Shown: one piece after another, positions 5,249-12,237 of the stretch
Layout of the letters: the number at the start of each line of letters is the position of its first letter
Position numbering within the stretch: the first letter of the stretch is position 1
Origin: Bacillota bacterium
GTDB lineage: Bacteria > Bacillota > GCA-003054495 > Carboxydocellales > JAJZTU01
Length of the DNA stretch: 14,382 nucleotides
NCBI GenBank assembly: GCA_021848765.1
Contig: JAJZTU010000056.1
Span: 1 to 14,382, forward strand
Direction: 5' to 3'
The notes under the pieces: model-generated
The model's database searches: none
What the model was told of the DNA's origin: nothing
Seen by the model: the letters and a program-made list of their open reading frames with translations, nothing else
Position numbers and translations under genes: made by a program

Positions 5249-8200
5249 CTACAAGGCTGGAACTGCCGCGTCAATTTGACCTAAGACCTGTTCAAACGTG
5301 TAGTGTTTTAGTGAAATAGCATTTGTTGGACACTTTGTATTACACAGACCATCACCTTTACAGAGCACAGGGTTTACTATGGCCTTTCTGCCCTGTGGTG
5401 TCTCGCGAAACTCTACGGCGCCGTAAGTACAGGCTGCGATACATGCTCCGCAGGAAAGGCAATCATTCTCGTTTACCACGCAAACAGACCCGGAGGCTAC
5501 CACTGTATCATTTGATAGAATAGTTAAGGCCCGTCCTGCAGCCCCATAGGCCTGGCTTATGGTTTCCGATATAAACTTGGGATAGTGAGCTGTCCCGCAT
5601 AAGTAAATGCCTTCCGCGGTAAAATCAACTGGCCTTAATTTGACATGAGCTTCCTGGAAGAAACCGTCCGGACTCAAGGTTACCTTAAACTGTCCCGCTA
5701 TTTGTTGACTTTCTGAGGAGGGAATTACTGCGGCAGCTAAAGCAAGTGCATCAGCATCTATTTCAAGCTTCTTACCTAAAATAGGATCGGTCACGGTAAC
5801 CCTTAAAACAGGTTTACCACCCTCTGTTACTGCTGCCACCTGGGGTTTATCATCCTTCTCATAACGGATAAACCTTATATCCTTACTTGCTGCTTCTCGG
5901 TAAAAATCCTCTTTAAACCCATAGGTTCTAATATCTCTAAAGAGAATACAAATGTCCATCTGGGGGTTTAGCTCTTTTAGTTTCAAGGCGTTCTTGATTG
6001 ATTCGCTGCAGCATATCCGGCTGCAGTAATTTCTATCTTCATTTCTGCAGCCTACGCATTGGATCATCACCAGACTCTCAGAGTTAACCACTCCTTCGTC
6101 TCCTTGGGCGATTTTTTCATCCAATTCCAGATGAGTCATTACCCTATCATCTTCACCATAAAGGTATTCAGTGGGTTGGGATACTTCGGCGCCTATAGCG
6201 ATGACGGCTGCTCCATGTTTAATCTCTGCGACTCTTCCTTCAGACTCCACCTTGGTTACAAAGTTCCCCACATAACCGGTAGCGTCTGTGATGGCAGCAT
6301 TATGATATACCCGGATCAAGGGATGCTGATAGACCTTTTTAATAAGGTCATGTAAATATGTTTGAACATCCAGCCCATCCAGAGTAGATTTAATTCTTCG
6401 TGCCATTCCCCCAAGATCAGCTTCCTTTTCCACTAGGTGAACCTGATGCCCCTGGTTAGCTATGGAGAGGGCGCTAGTCATGCCTGCCAGGCCTCCGCCG
6501 ACCACTAAAGCCATCTTATTCACAGACAGATCAAATTCCTGTAAGGGCTCCAAATGGCGGACACGGGCTACCGACATCTGGATTGTTTCTTTTGCCTTTT
6601 GGGTGGCCGCTTCCTTTTCTTTGGAGTGAACCCAGGCGCAATGTTCTCTAATATTAGCCATCTCGTAGAAGTATTGGTTAATTCCTGCTTCCCGAAGGGT
6701 ATCCCGGAATAGGGGCTCGTGTGTCCTGGGTGTACAAGCGGCTACAACTACTCGGTTGAGACCTTTTTCCTTGGTCATATCTGTTATTTCTTGGGCAGAG
6801 TTTGTAGAACACGCAAAGAGCTGTTCCTGGGCGTAGACAACATTGGGTAAGCTTAAGGCATATTCAACTACCGAAGGAATATCTACTACCCTTCCAATAT
6901 TAGCTCCACAATGACAGACAATGACGCCTATCCTTGGCTCCTCAGCCGCGACATCCCGTTCCGGCGGATAGATCCGTTCTTGGGCCAACTCCCCTCGCCT
7001 GTAGTCAAGGAGTTCACCTACTTGGGAACCAGCTCCGCTGGCGCTAAAAACCGACTCAGGAATATCTGTTGGACCCTGGAAGGTTCCGCTTACAAAGATC
7101 CCAGGCCTGGTAGTCTTCATAGAATTGAAAGAGTTGGTCTTGCAAAATTGGTGAGCATTAAGTTCAATGCCGAATTTTTTTGCCATGCCTTGAACATCAG
7201 CAGGAGGAGTCAGTCCGACCGATAATACCACCATGTCGAATTCTTCTTCCTTCACTCCATCATCAGTGGTAGAATATCGTATGGTGACATTCTTGGTGAC
7301 CGGGTTCTCTTTAACTATTGATACATAGCTTCTGATAAATTGGACACCGGGAAGGTTCTCAGTTCTTTGGTAGAATCGTTCGAAATCCTTGCCATAGGAT
7401 CTAATATCGTTATGGAATATTGTACATTGTGCATCAACGTCGTGATCCTTGGTCAGAATTACTTGTTTCTGGGCATAGGTGCAGCATACGCTAGAACAAT
7501 AGCTGTTGCCGCCGGTGGTAACCTGCCTGGAACCGACACATTGAATCCAGGCTACTTTATGGGGATGCTTCAAGTCGGAAGCACGCAATATCTCACCTTG
7601 GTATGGCCCAGTGGAGGCTAACAGCCGTTCGTAGTCCATGCTGGTTACTACGTTCTCAAAATCTCCGTAGTGATATTCTTCCCTCAACTTAGGATCAAAT
7701 GGCTCAAAGCCAGGAGACAGAAGTATCGTCCCTACATTTACTCGTACCTTCTCCGCCCTTTGGTCAAAATCTATGGCGTTATTCTTACAGACTCCTTGGC
7801 ATACAGTACATGTCTTGTCTTTAAGATAACGACAGCTTTCATCAATATATGCGACAAGAGGAACTGCTTGATCAAAGTATATATGGATGGCTTTATTATC
7901 CGATATTTCTTGATTAAATTGATCAGGGTATTTGGCCGGGCAGTATTCTACACAGGAAGTACAACCGGTGCATTTGCTCTCGTCAACATATTTGGGCTTT
8001 TTAAGCAGGGTTACCTGAAAGTCTCCAGCTTCCCCTTCGACACTGTCAACTTCAGTATAGGTCATGATTTCTATATTGGGATGCCTTTTACATTCAATAA
8101 ACTTAGGCGATTCAATGCACATGGAGCAGTCATTAGTAGGGAAGGTTTTGTCCAACTGGGACATGTGGCCGCCGATAGCCGGGGCTTTGTCAACCAGATA

Positions 8201-8347
8201 AACTCTAAAACCCGCAGTGGCAAGATCAAGCGAGGCCTGGATACCACTGATCCCTCCACCGACAACCAATACATCTCCAAAATTACTATCTCCAGTACTT
8301 TTACCAAGTTGCTGAATATTTTTGTTTAGCAATAGTTCATTTTCCAC
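5249..8347 (-). CDS. bamE: BamE, double-length HdrA-like iron-sulfur flavoprotein
   Basis: A 1032-residue HdrA-type protein built from two related halves. The first half has a Rossmann FAD motif VVGGGISG (28-35), CSMC (74-77), cluster cysteines at C126/C129/C132/C136 and C172/C180/C183/C187, and the HdrA signature CVGSR...YCSSVCC (270-289). A linker (about 472-600) has CHCG (478-481) and AACTPRTHEP (536-545). The second half repeats VVGGGLAG (615-622) and CVGCR...YCSRICC (764-780), then ends in a two-[4Fe-4S] ferredoxin domain (C963/966/969/973 and C996/1002/1006). Such HdrA flavins are thought to bifurcate electrons. Here the protein should sit between BamD, BamF and the BamGHI module. The GTG start has Shine-Dalgarno GAGGTGAT. 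Unlike some archaeal HdrA, no selenocysteine codon interrupts it. bamF follows after 46 nt. Confidence 0.92.
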   Translation of the reverse strand: MENELLLNKNIQQLGKSTGDSNFGDVLVVGGGISGIQASLDLATAGFRVYLVDKAPAIGGHMSQLDKTFPTNDCSMCIESPKFIECKRHPNIEIMTYTEVDSVEGEAGDFQVTLLKKPKYVDESKCTGCTSCVEYCPAKYPDQFNQEISDNKAIHIYFDQAVPLVAYIDESCRYLKDKTCTVCQGVCKNNAIDFDQRAEKVRVNVGTILLSPGFEPFDPKLREEYHYGDFENVVTSMDYERLLASTGPYQGEILRASDLKHPHKVAWIQCVGSRQVTTGGNSYCSSVCCTYAQKQVILTKDHDVDAQCTIFHNDIRSYGKDFERFYQRTENLPGVQFIRSYVSIVKENPVTKNVTIRYSTTDDGVKEEEFDMVVLSVGLTPPADVQGMAKKFGIELNAHQFCKTNSFNSMKTTRPGIFVSGTFQGPTDIPESVFSASGAGSQVGELLDYRRGELAQERIYPPERDVAAEEPRIGVIVCHCGANIGRVVDIPSVVEYALSLPNVVYAQEQLFACSTNSAQEITDMTKEKGLNRVVVAACTPRTHEPLFRDTLREAGINQYFYEMANIREHCAWVHSKEKEAATQKAKETIQMSVARVRHLEPLQEFDLSVNKMALVVGGGLAGMTSALSIANQGHQVHLVEKEADLGGMARRIKSTLDGLDVQTYLHDLIKKVYQHPLIRVYHNAAITDATGYVGNFVTKVESEGRVAEIKHGAAVIAIGAEVSQPTEYLYGEDDRVMTHLELDEKIAQGDEGVVNSESLVMIQCVGCRNEDRNYCSRICCSESIKNALKLKELNPQMDICILFRDIRTYGFKEDFYREAASKDIRFIRYEKDDKPQVAAVTEGGKPVLRVTVTDPILGKKLEIDADALALAAAVIPSSESQQIAGQFKVTLSPDGFFQEAHVKLRPVDFTAEGIYLCGTAHYPKFISETISQAYGAAGRALTILSNDTVVASGSVCVVNENDCLSCGACIAACTYGAVEFRETPQGRKAIVNPVLCKGDGLCNTKCPTNAISLKHYTFEQVLGQIDAAVPAL

Positions 8348-8399
8348 TTTCTATCACCTCTTCAGGTTTTACGTGCCCCGTACTGTCCGGGTTCGCAGG

Positions 8400-8492
8400 T
8401 TAGCCGTACTTAATTTGTTGAACAACCAGAGTAATGCCCAGATCACGAGCAAGCGAAACGGCGCTCTCTGTCGGAAGGCTGAAAAGCCAAAC
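8400..8492 (-). pseudogene. Possible 3' remnant of fdhD in the bamD-bamE spacer
   Basis: In one minus-strand frame without a start codon, the spacer encodes about 30 residues containing PTESAVSLARDLGITLV before a TAA. This resembles the conserved C-terminal region of FdhD, the sulfurtransferase needed for bis-PGD enzymes such as formate dehydrogenase (pattern SAPT..AV.LA..LGITLVGF). The expected GF-RG-NVYT continuation is missing. The match was made by eye and from memory, so chance similarity is possible. If real, it marks an old rearrangement at the bamD-bamE junction. Confidence 0.33.
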
Positions 8493-8510
8493 GCTTCCTG
8501 CCGTTTGGCT
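8482..8510 (-). terminator. Hairpin just after bamD (attenuator or weak terminator)
   Basis: Perfect 9-bp inverted repeat AGCCAAACG/CGTTTGGCT with an 8-nt loop, starting 10 nt after the bamD stop and followed on the minus strand by four T residues. The T run is short, so full termination is unlikely. It could reduce expression of bamE-I relative to bamBCD or protect the upstream message from decay. The rest of the spacer (8348-8481) also has TTGTTGAACAA (8415-8425) and the bamE ribosome binding site, but no clear promoter. Confidence 0.4.
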
Positions 8511-8520
8511 CCTTGGTTGT

Positions 8521-9672
8521 CTAAATCACTTCCTGGAGGATTTCTGTAATATCTTTAACCTGGAGGTTATCTTCAAAATTCATAACTAACCTGCTATCCT
8601 CAAAGGCAGTGATGCAATACGGGCAAGCTGTTACCAGTATCTCCGCGCCAACCCCAATGGCCTGTTCCAACCTGAGGTTGGAGAACCGTTCGGTCTTGGG
8701 TGTTTCAGCCCAAACCCGGCCTCCACCCATGCCGCAGCACATACTCTCTTCCCGCGCCTCAGGCAGTTCGTTCAGTTCCAGTCCGGGGATCTGCTTTAAG
8801 ACCTCCCGCGGGGCATCGAATATGCCATTATGCCGTCCCAGGTAGCATGGGTCATGGTAGGTTATCTTCTTTGCATACTCCTTGCTGATCTGAAGACGTC
8901 CTTCTTTTATCAGCTGAGCCAAATACTCGGTGATATGGACAACCTCAAAGTTCACACTGAATTCCGGATACTCATTCTTGAAGGTGTGATAGCAATGAGG
9001 TGAACTAACGAGAATTTTCTTGACCCCGTTATCGATAAAAGCTTTGATGTTTTCCCTGGCCATGCGTTTGAACAGTTCCTCATTGCCGGTCTTCCGGATG
9101 CTCTCTCCGCAGCAGTTCTCTTTGCTGCCCAGAATCCCGAAGTTAACCCCGGCTTTTTTGAGGATATTGGCCGTGGCTTGGGCTACCTTCTTTAACCTGG
9201 AGTCATAGCTCAGGTAGCAGCCGGTGAAATACAGGATTTCCATTCCTTCAGCAAACGGTTTCACGCCGAGTCCATCCGCCCAGGCGGCACGCTTGGCTCG
9301 TTCCTCACCAAAGGGGTTGCCTTCTGCTGTCAGCCCCGCACTTACCCCACGGTAAGGCTTAACTGCAGCAGGAAAAACACCGTAGCTGGTAGCCATCCGA
9401 CGCAGGCCGACCATGTTTTGAATCTGTTTTACATCTCTGGGGCACTTCTGCGGGCATTTGCCGCAGGTCGTACACCGCCAGATTTCTTCATTTTCTATCT
9501 CAGTCAGGCCGAAGACGGCCTCCCGGATCAGCTTGCGCATACTAAAAGACCTGACCCTGTTCCAGGGACACACAGTATCACATTTTCCGCATTGGTAGCA
9601 GAATTTAACGGCCTCTGCACCGTTCTCTTTTATTTCTTCAATGACCTCTTTGAAGGGTGCTACAGTCTCCAC
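8521..9672 (-). CDS. bamD: BamD, HdrCB/HdrD-like iron-sulfur protein with two CCG domains
   Basis: A 383-residue fusion of HdrC-like and HdrB-like parts. The N-terminus has two [4Fe-4S] motifs, C25/C28/C31/C35 and C67/C70/C73/C77. Two CCG domains follow: the first with C152, CC187-188 and C227, the second with C276, CC312-313 (MCCGMGGG), C350 and C353. In heterodisulfide reductase, CCG domains bind non-cubane [4Fe-4S] clusters. Here the partner is presumably BamC/BamB or a disulfide-like acceptor rather than CoM-S-S-CoB. I chose GTG at 9672 (Shine-Dalgarno AAGGGGAG, 8-nt gap) over an upstream GTG at 9708 that has no ribosome binding site. No signal or membrane segment is visible, so the protein is cytoplasmic, in contrast to membrane-linked HdrDE. 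Confidence 0.88.
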   Translation of the reverse strand: METVAPFKEVIEEIKENGAEAVKFCYQCGKCDTVCPWNRVRSFSMRKLIREAVFGLTEIENEEIWRCTTCGKCPQKCPRDVKQIQNMVGLRRMATSYGVFPAAVKPYRGVSAGLTAEGNPFGEERAKRAAWADGLGVKPFAEGMEILYFTGCYLSYDSRLKKVAQATANILKKAGVNFGILGSKENCCGESIRKTGNEELFKRMARENIKAFIDNGVKKILVSSPHCYHTFKNEYPEFSVNFEVVHITEYLAQLIKEGRLQISKEYAKKITYHDPCYLGRHNGIFDAPREVLKQIPGLELNELPEAREESMCCGMGGGRVWAETPKTERFSNLRLEQAIGVGAEILVTACPYCITAFEDSRLVMNFEDNLQVKDITEILQEVI

Positions 9673-9710
9673 GATTATTTCTCCCCTTCTTTCGCAATTT
9701 ATTAACACGG

Positions 9711-9743
9711 AGTCGCGAGTTGCGAGTCTCGAGACTCGTGACT
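9711..9743. repeat. Palindromic element between bamC and bamD
   Basis: A perfect 16-bp palindrome CGAGTCTCGAGACTCG (9723-9738) lies inside a larger dyad in which 9711-9720 (AGTCGCGAGT) pairs with 9734-9743 (ACTCGTGACT) at nine of ten positions. GCGAGT occurs twice in tandem, so two mutually exclusive hairpins can form. It is more GC-rich and symmetric than its surroundings, like a dispersed intergenic repeat, but only one copy is in the window. In the mRNA it would form a strong stem after the bamBC coding region. Confidence 0.6.
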
Positions 9744-9754
9744 GATTTCATCTT

Positions 9755-10288
9755 TTAGCCCTTTTTTGTCATCCGGTTATAGGTATCTGCTACCTTCTTA
9801 GAGCCAAATTTGTCTATTAATGATCTCATACCTAGTTCCATATCGTCGAGCTTTACTTCTTCCTGTACTGCATCAATCTCTTCACAGGTCAGGACTCCGC
9901 GCGGGCATGCCTGAACACATAGGGGCTCTTTTTCGTCTTCACACATATCGCATTTGAGGGGGAGGCCGGAATCGGGTTCCTTGAATAAATCCCGAGTCGG
10001 GCAGACAGTACCGCAGAAGCTGCACTCGCTGTATTCTTTCCCTCTTATTGTATAAGTGCGCCTGCCATCACACCCGGCTTTGGTATAATCAGTGGCCCTG
10101 ATTGGTACATACTCATCATTCAGCAGGTCCATAGTGACCCGAATCCGGGACCGAGCAGGATTTATGCTGCTGTATTTCGGCTTGGCGTGAAATGCCGAAC
10201 AGGCTATCTCACAGGAACGGCAGCCATTGCATTTATCAAGGTCAACTTTTATGTTTCTGACTTTTTGGTTCGCTAATTCAGTACTCAC
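9755..10288 (-). CDS. bamC: BamC, electron-transfer iron-sulfur subunit of benzoyl-CoA reductase
   Basis: A 177-residue ferredoxin-like subunit that passes electrons to the BamB active site. Cysteines fall into groups: C20/C23/C26/C30, then C73 with C89/C92/C96, then C113/C116/C124/C128. These are enough for three [4Fe-4S] clusters, the number reported for BamC in the Geobacter BamBC structure. It resembles the four-cluster HycB/DmsB-type ferredoxins but is shorter. The GTG start overlaps the bamB TGA stop (GTGA), so the two are translationally coupled, fitting a tight BamBC heterodimer. No twin-arginine or other signal is present. The last roughly 45 residues have no cysteine and may form a partner-binding tail. 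Confidence 0.9.
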   Translation of the reverse strand: MSTELANQKVRNIKVDLDKCNGCRSCEIACSAFHAKPKYSSINPARSRIRVTMDLLNDEYVPIRATDYTKAGCDGRRTYTIRGKEYSECSFCGTVCPTRDLFKEPDSGLPLKCDMCEDEKEPLCVQACPRGVLTCEEIDAVQEEVKLDDMELGMRSLIDKFGSKKVADTYNRMTKKG

Positions 10289-12195
10289 GGTTTTAAGATC
10301 CCCCTTTGTAGGAAGTCTTCGCTTACGTAGTTTAATCCCAGTTCGTCTAACGTAACTTTAGTGGGGATTCCTTCCATATTCCAGCCCTTGAATTCATAAT
10401 AGTCTCCAAGCAGCTTTTGTTCAAGCTCTTCGTCCCTTACCGCCCAGTGGTCTTCCGGTGGCCTCTCATCGGCTCTCCTCAGGCCTCTCCTTACATTAAT
10501 GGCTCTGACCAGGGTCCGGTTTCTTTGAAAAACTTTCCATAGTTTGTCTTTATCAAACTCCATGCCCGTCGCCAGTGTGATTTGATTTGGTATGTTATTT
10601 ATGTGATATGCGATGCCCCCGCCAAACTGGCCTCTGAATGATGACACAAAAGCGCAGAGCCCGGTGGAGTCATCAATGTAATGCATCGCCTCATTCCAAT
10701 CAACGATGGCACATGTCCTTTCATTAGATATTTCATTACGCTTTTCCCATTCCAGGAAATATTGCTTAAACTTCTCATCAGGTACTGCATCCCATTTGCT
10801 GACAAACTCTTCTCTTTCCTCCCTGGTAGGAAGGGGATCCTGGGGAAAAGACCCTTCTATCTGGGTGATCGCCATCTTCTCACCGGTAGCTATCATAAGG
10901 AAATAAGCCGGGTTAAGCTTACCCAGCTTGATGGGTATTTGCTCAAATTTTTTCGTGCTGTTATGGTCATATGCTTCCGCACCATTACCAATCTGGCGGG
11001 CCGCCCAATAAATGCCATTGGCTAAAACATCGCCAATCCCTTCGCGCCGCGCGATTTTCTCCAGGAGATACCAGGTCCTGTCCCCGGGGTCGACCGGAAA
11101 ATCCGGCATATCCTTATCAGTTAAAATTCCGGCCTCGTAAAGCTCAATGCCAAAGGCGATAACCTGCGGCGTTGAGTATGAGTCGAATCCATACTCCTGA
11201 GCAACACCAAGTATTTCATAACTAAAGTCCAGTTCTTTAAAAGCCGCCATATGATATGTATCTTTTCCGAAGCATTTATAGCCAAACCTTTTCCTTCCAG
11301 GGTAGGAAATTACATTAATGCATGCCTTCGGACAGTTATAGCAGCCTATCTGCCGGTCCATATTGTCATATTTTAAGTTATACCATCTGTCTTCTAGTTC
11401 TGGACTCCAAAAATTCCTTCTCCGCATACGCGAATTGCCCCAGGAGAAATGATTGTGGTGAAAACTGTCATCCTCATCGACCGCCATCCAATCCCCGACA
11501 CCATCGCTCTCACACATTTCCTTCCTCAGGCGGACGGTTAACTCCCAGAGTTCAGCCGGCCGAGCTATATTGATGTCCTTTGTTCCACGAACAACAATGG
11601 CCTTTAACCTTTTGTCTCCCATGATCACGCCTACCCCGCGGGCAGCGCTGGACCAACCATGTTCGATACTGGCCGAATAGACCCTGTTTTCACCGGCCAG
11701 GCCGATAGCGGCCACCTGGGCATTAGGTTCCTTAAGTTCTTCTTTGATGAGGGTCGCGGTCTCTGTCACGCCTTTCCCCCGGAGATGACTGGCATCACGT
11801 ATCTCCACTTTATCATTGTTTATATACAAATATACCAGGCCGTCGGCCTTGCCGCGGATGATTATTCTATCATAGCCGGCATGTTTTAGTTCCGGTCCGA
11901 ACCATCCTCCCATTACTGAATGTGCAAATAAGCCTGTCTGGGGAGAAATAGTGTTCACAATGGTTCGGTTAGCACCGACAACAGGTGTGGCAAGTAACAG
12001 GCCGGTGCCAAATATGAGTAAATTGTCGGGAGAAAAGGGGTCCACTTCAGGCCCAACCCTATCATATATTATCTTGGCATTAATACCCTGACCCCCAAGG
12101 TGAAGTTCCGTTAATTTTGGGTCAGTTTCTATCCTTTCAATGTTTCCACGGGATAAATCAACTTCCAGTTGATATCCTGTCTCTGAGTACCTCAT
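10285..12195 (-). CDS. bamB: BamB, tungsten active-site subunit of class II benzoyl-CoA reductase
   Basis: A 636-residue member of the aldehyde:ferredoxin oxidoreductase family, with the N-terminal LGGQGINAKI (33-42) and the GANR...GWFGPELK pterin-binding region (74-104). The [4Fe-4S] ligands are C285, C288, C292 (CYNCPKAC) and C514. C308, in YKCFGKDTYH, is where the tungsten-ligating cysteine of Geobacter BamB would fall; classical aldehyde oxidoreductases lack such a ligand. A histidine-rich stretch FHHNHF (245-250) lies in the region that supplies active-site histidines in BamB. The enzyme reduces benzoyl-CoA to cyclohexa-1,5-diene-1-carboxyl-CoA without ATP. The ATG has Shine-Dalgarno GAGGGGT with a gap of about 7 nt. 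The assignment rests on family features plus the full downstream bamC-I order; a plain aldehyde oxidoreductase is the alternative. Confidence 0.93.
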   Translation of the reverse strand: MRYSETGYQLEVDLSRGNIERIETDPKLTELHLGGQGINAKIIYDRVGPEVDPFSPDNLLIFGTGLLLATPVVGANRTIVNTISPQTGLFAHSVMGGWFGPELKHAGYDRIIIRGKADGLVYLYINNDKVEIRDASHLRGKGVTETATLIKEELKEPNAQVAAIGLAGENRVYSASIEHGWSSAARGVGVIMGDKRLKAIVVRGTKDINIARPAELWELTVRLRKEMCESDGVGDWMAVDEDDSFHHNHFSWGNSRMRRRNFWSPELEDRWYNLKYDNMDRQIGCYNCPKACINVISYPGRKRFGYKCFGKDTYHMAAFKELDFSYEILGVAQEYGFDSYSTPQVIAFGIELYEAGILTDKDMPDFPVDPGDRTWYLLEKIARREGIGDVLANGIYWAARQIGNGAEAYDHNSTKKFEQIPIKLGKLNPAYFLMIATGEKMAITQIEGSFPQDPLPTREEREEFVSKWDAVPDEKFKQYFLEWEKRNEISNERTCAIVDWNEAMHYIDDSTGLCAFVSSFRGQFGGGIAYHINNIPNQITLATGMEFDKDKLWKVFQRNRTLVRAINVRRGLRRADERPPEDHWAVRDEELEQKLLGDYYEFKGWNMEGIPTKVTLDELGLNYVSEDFLQRGILKP

Positions 12196-12237
12196 ATTAC
12201 AACCCCTCTATCCGTCATTTTATATGTGTACATCTTT

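Noticed and set aside
7670..8329. Plus-strand open frame of 219 residues opposite the bamE N-terminus
   Set aside because: Antisense to conserved HdrA motifs, with no family resemblance.
4435..9672. Methanogen-type heterodisulfide reductase/Mvh hydrogenase operon
   Set aside because: No MvhA/MvhG hydrogenase subunits, and upstream bamBC ties the module to benzoyl-CoA reduction. Hdr-like naming alone would mislead.
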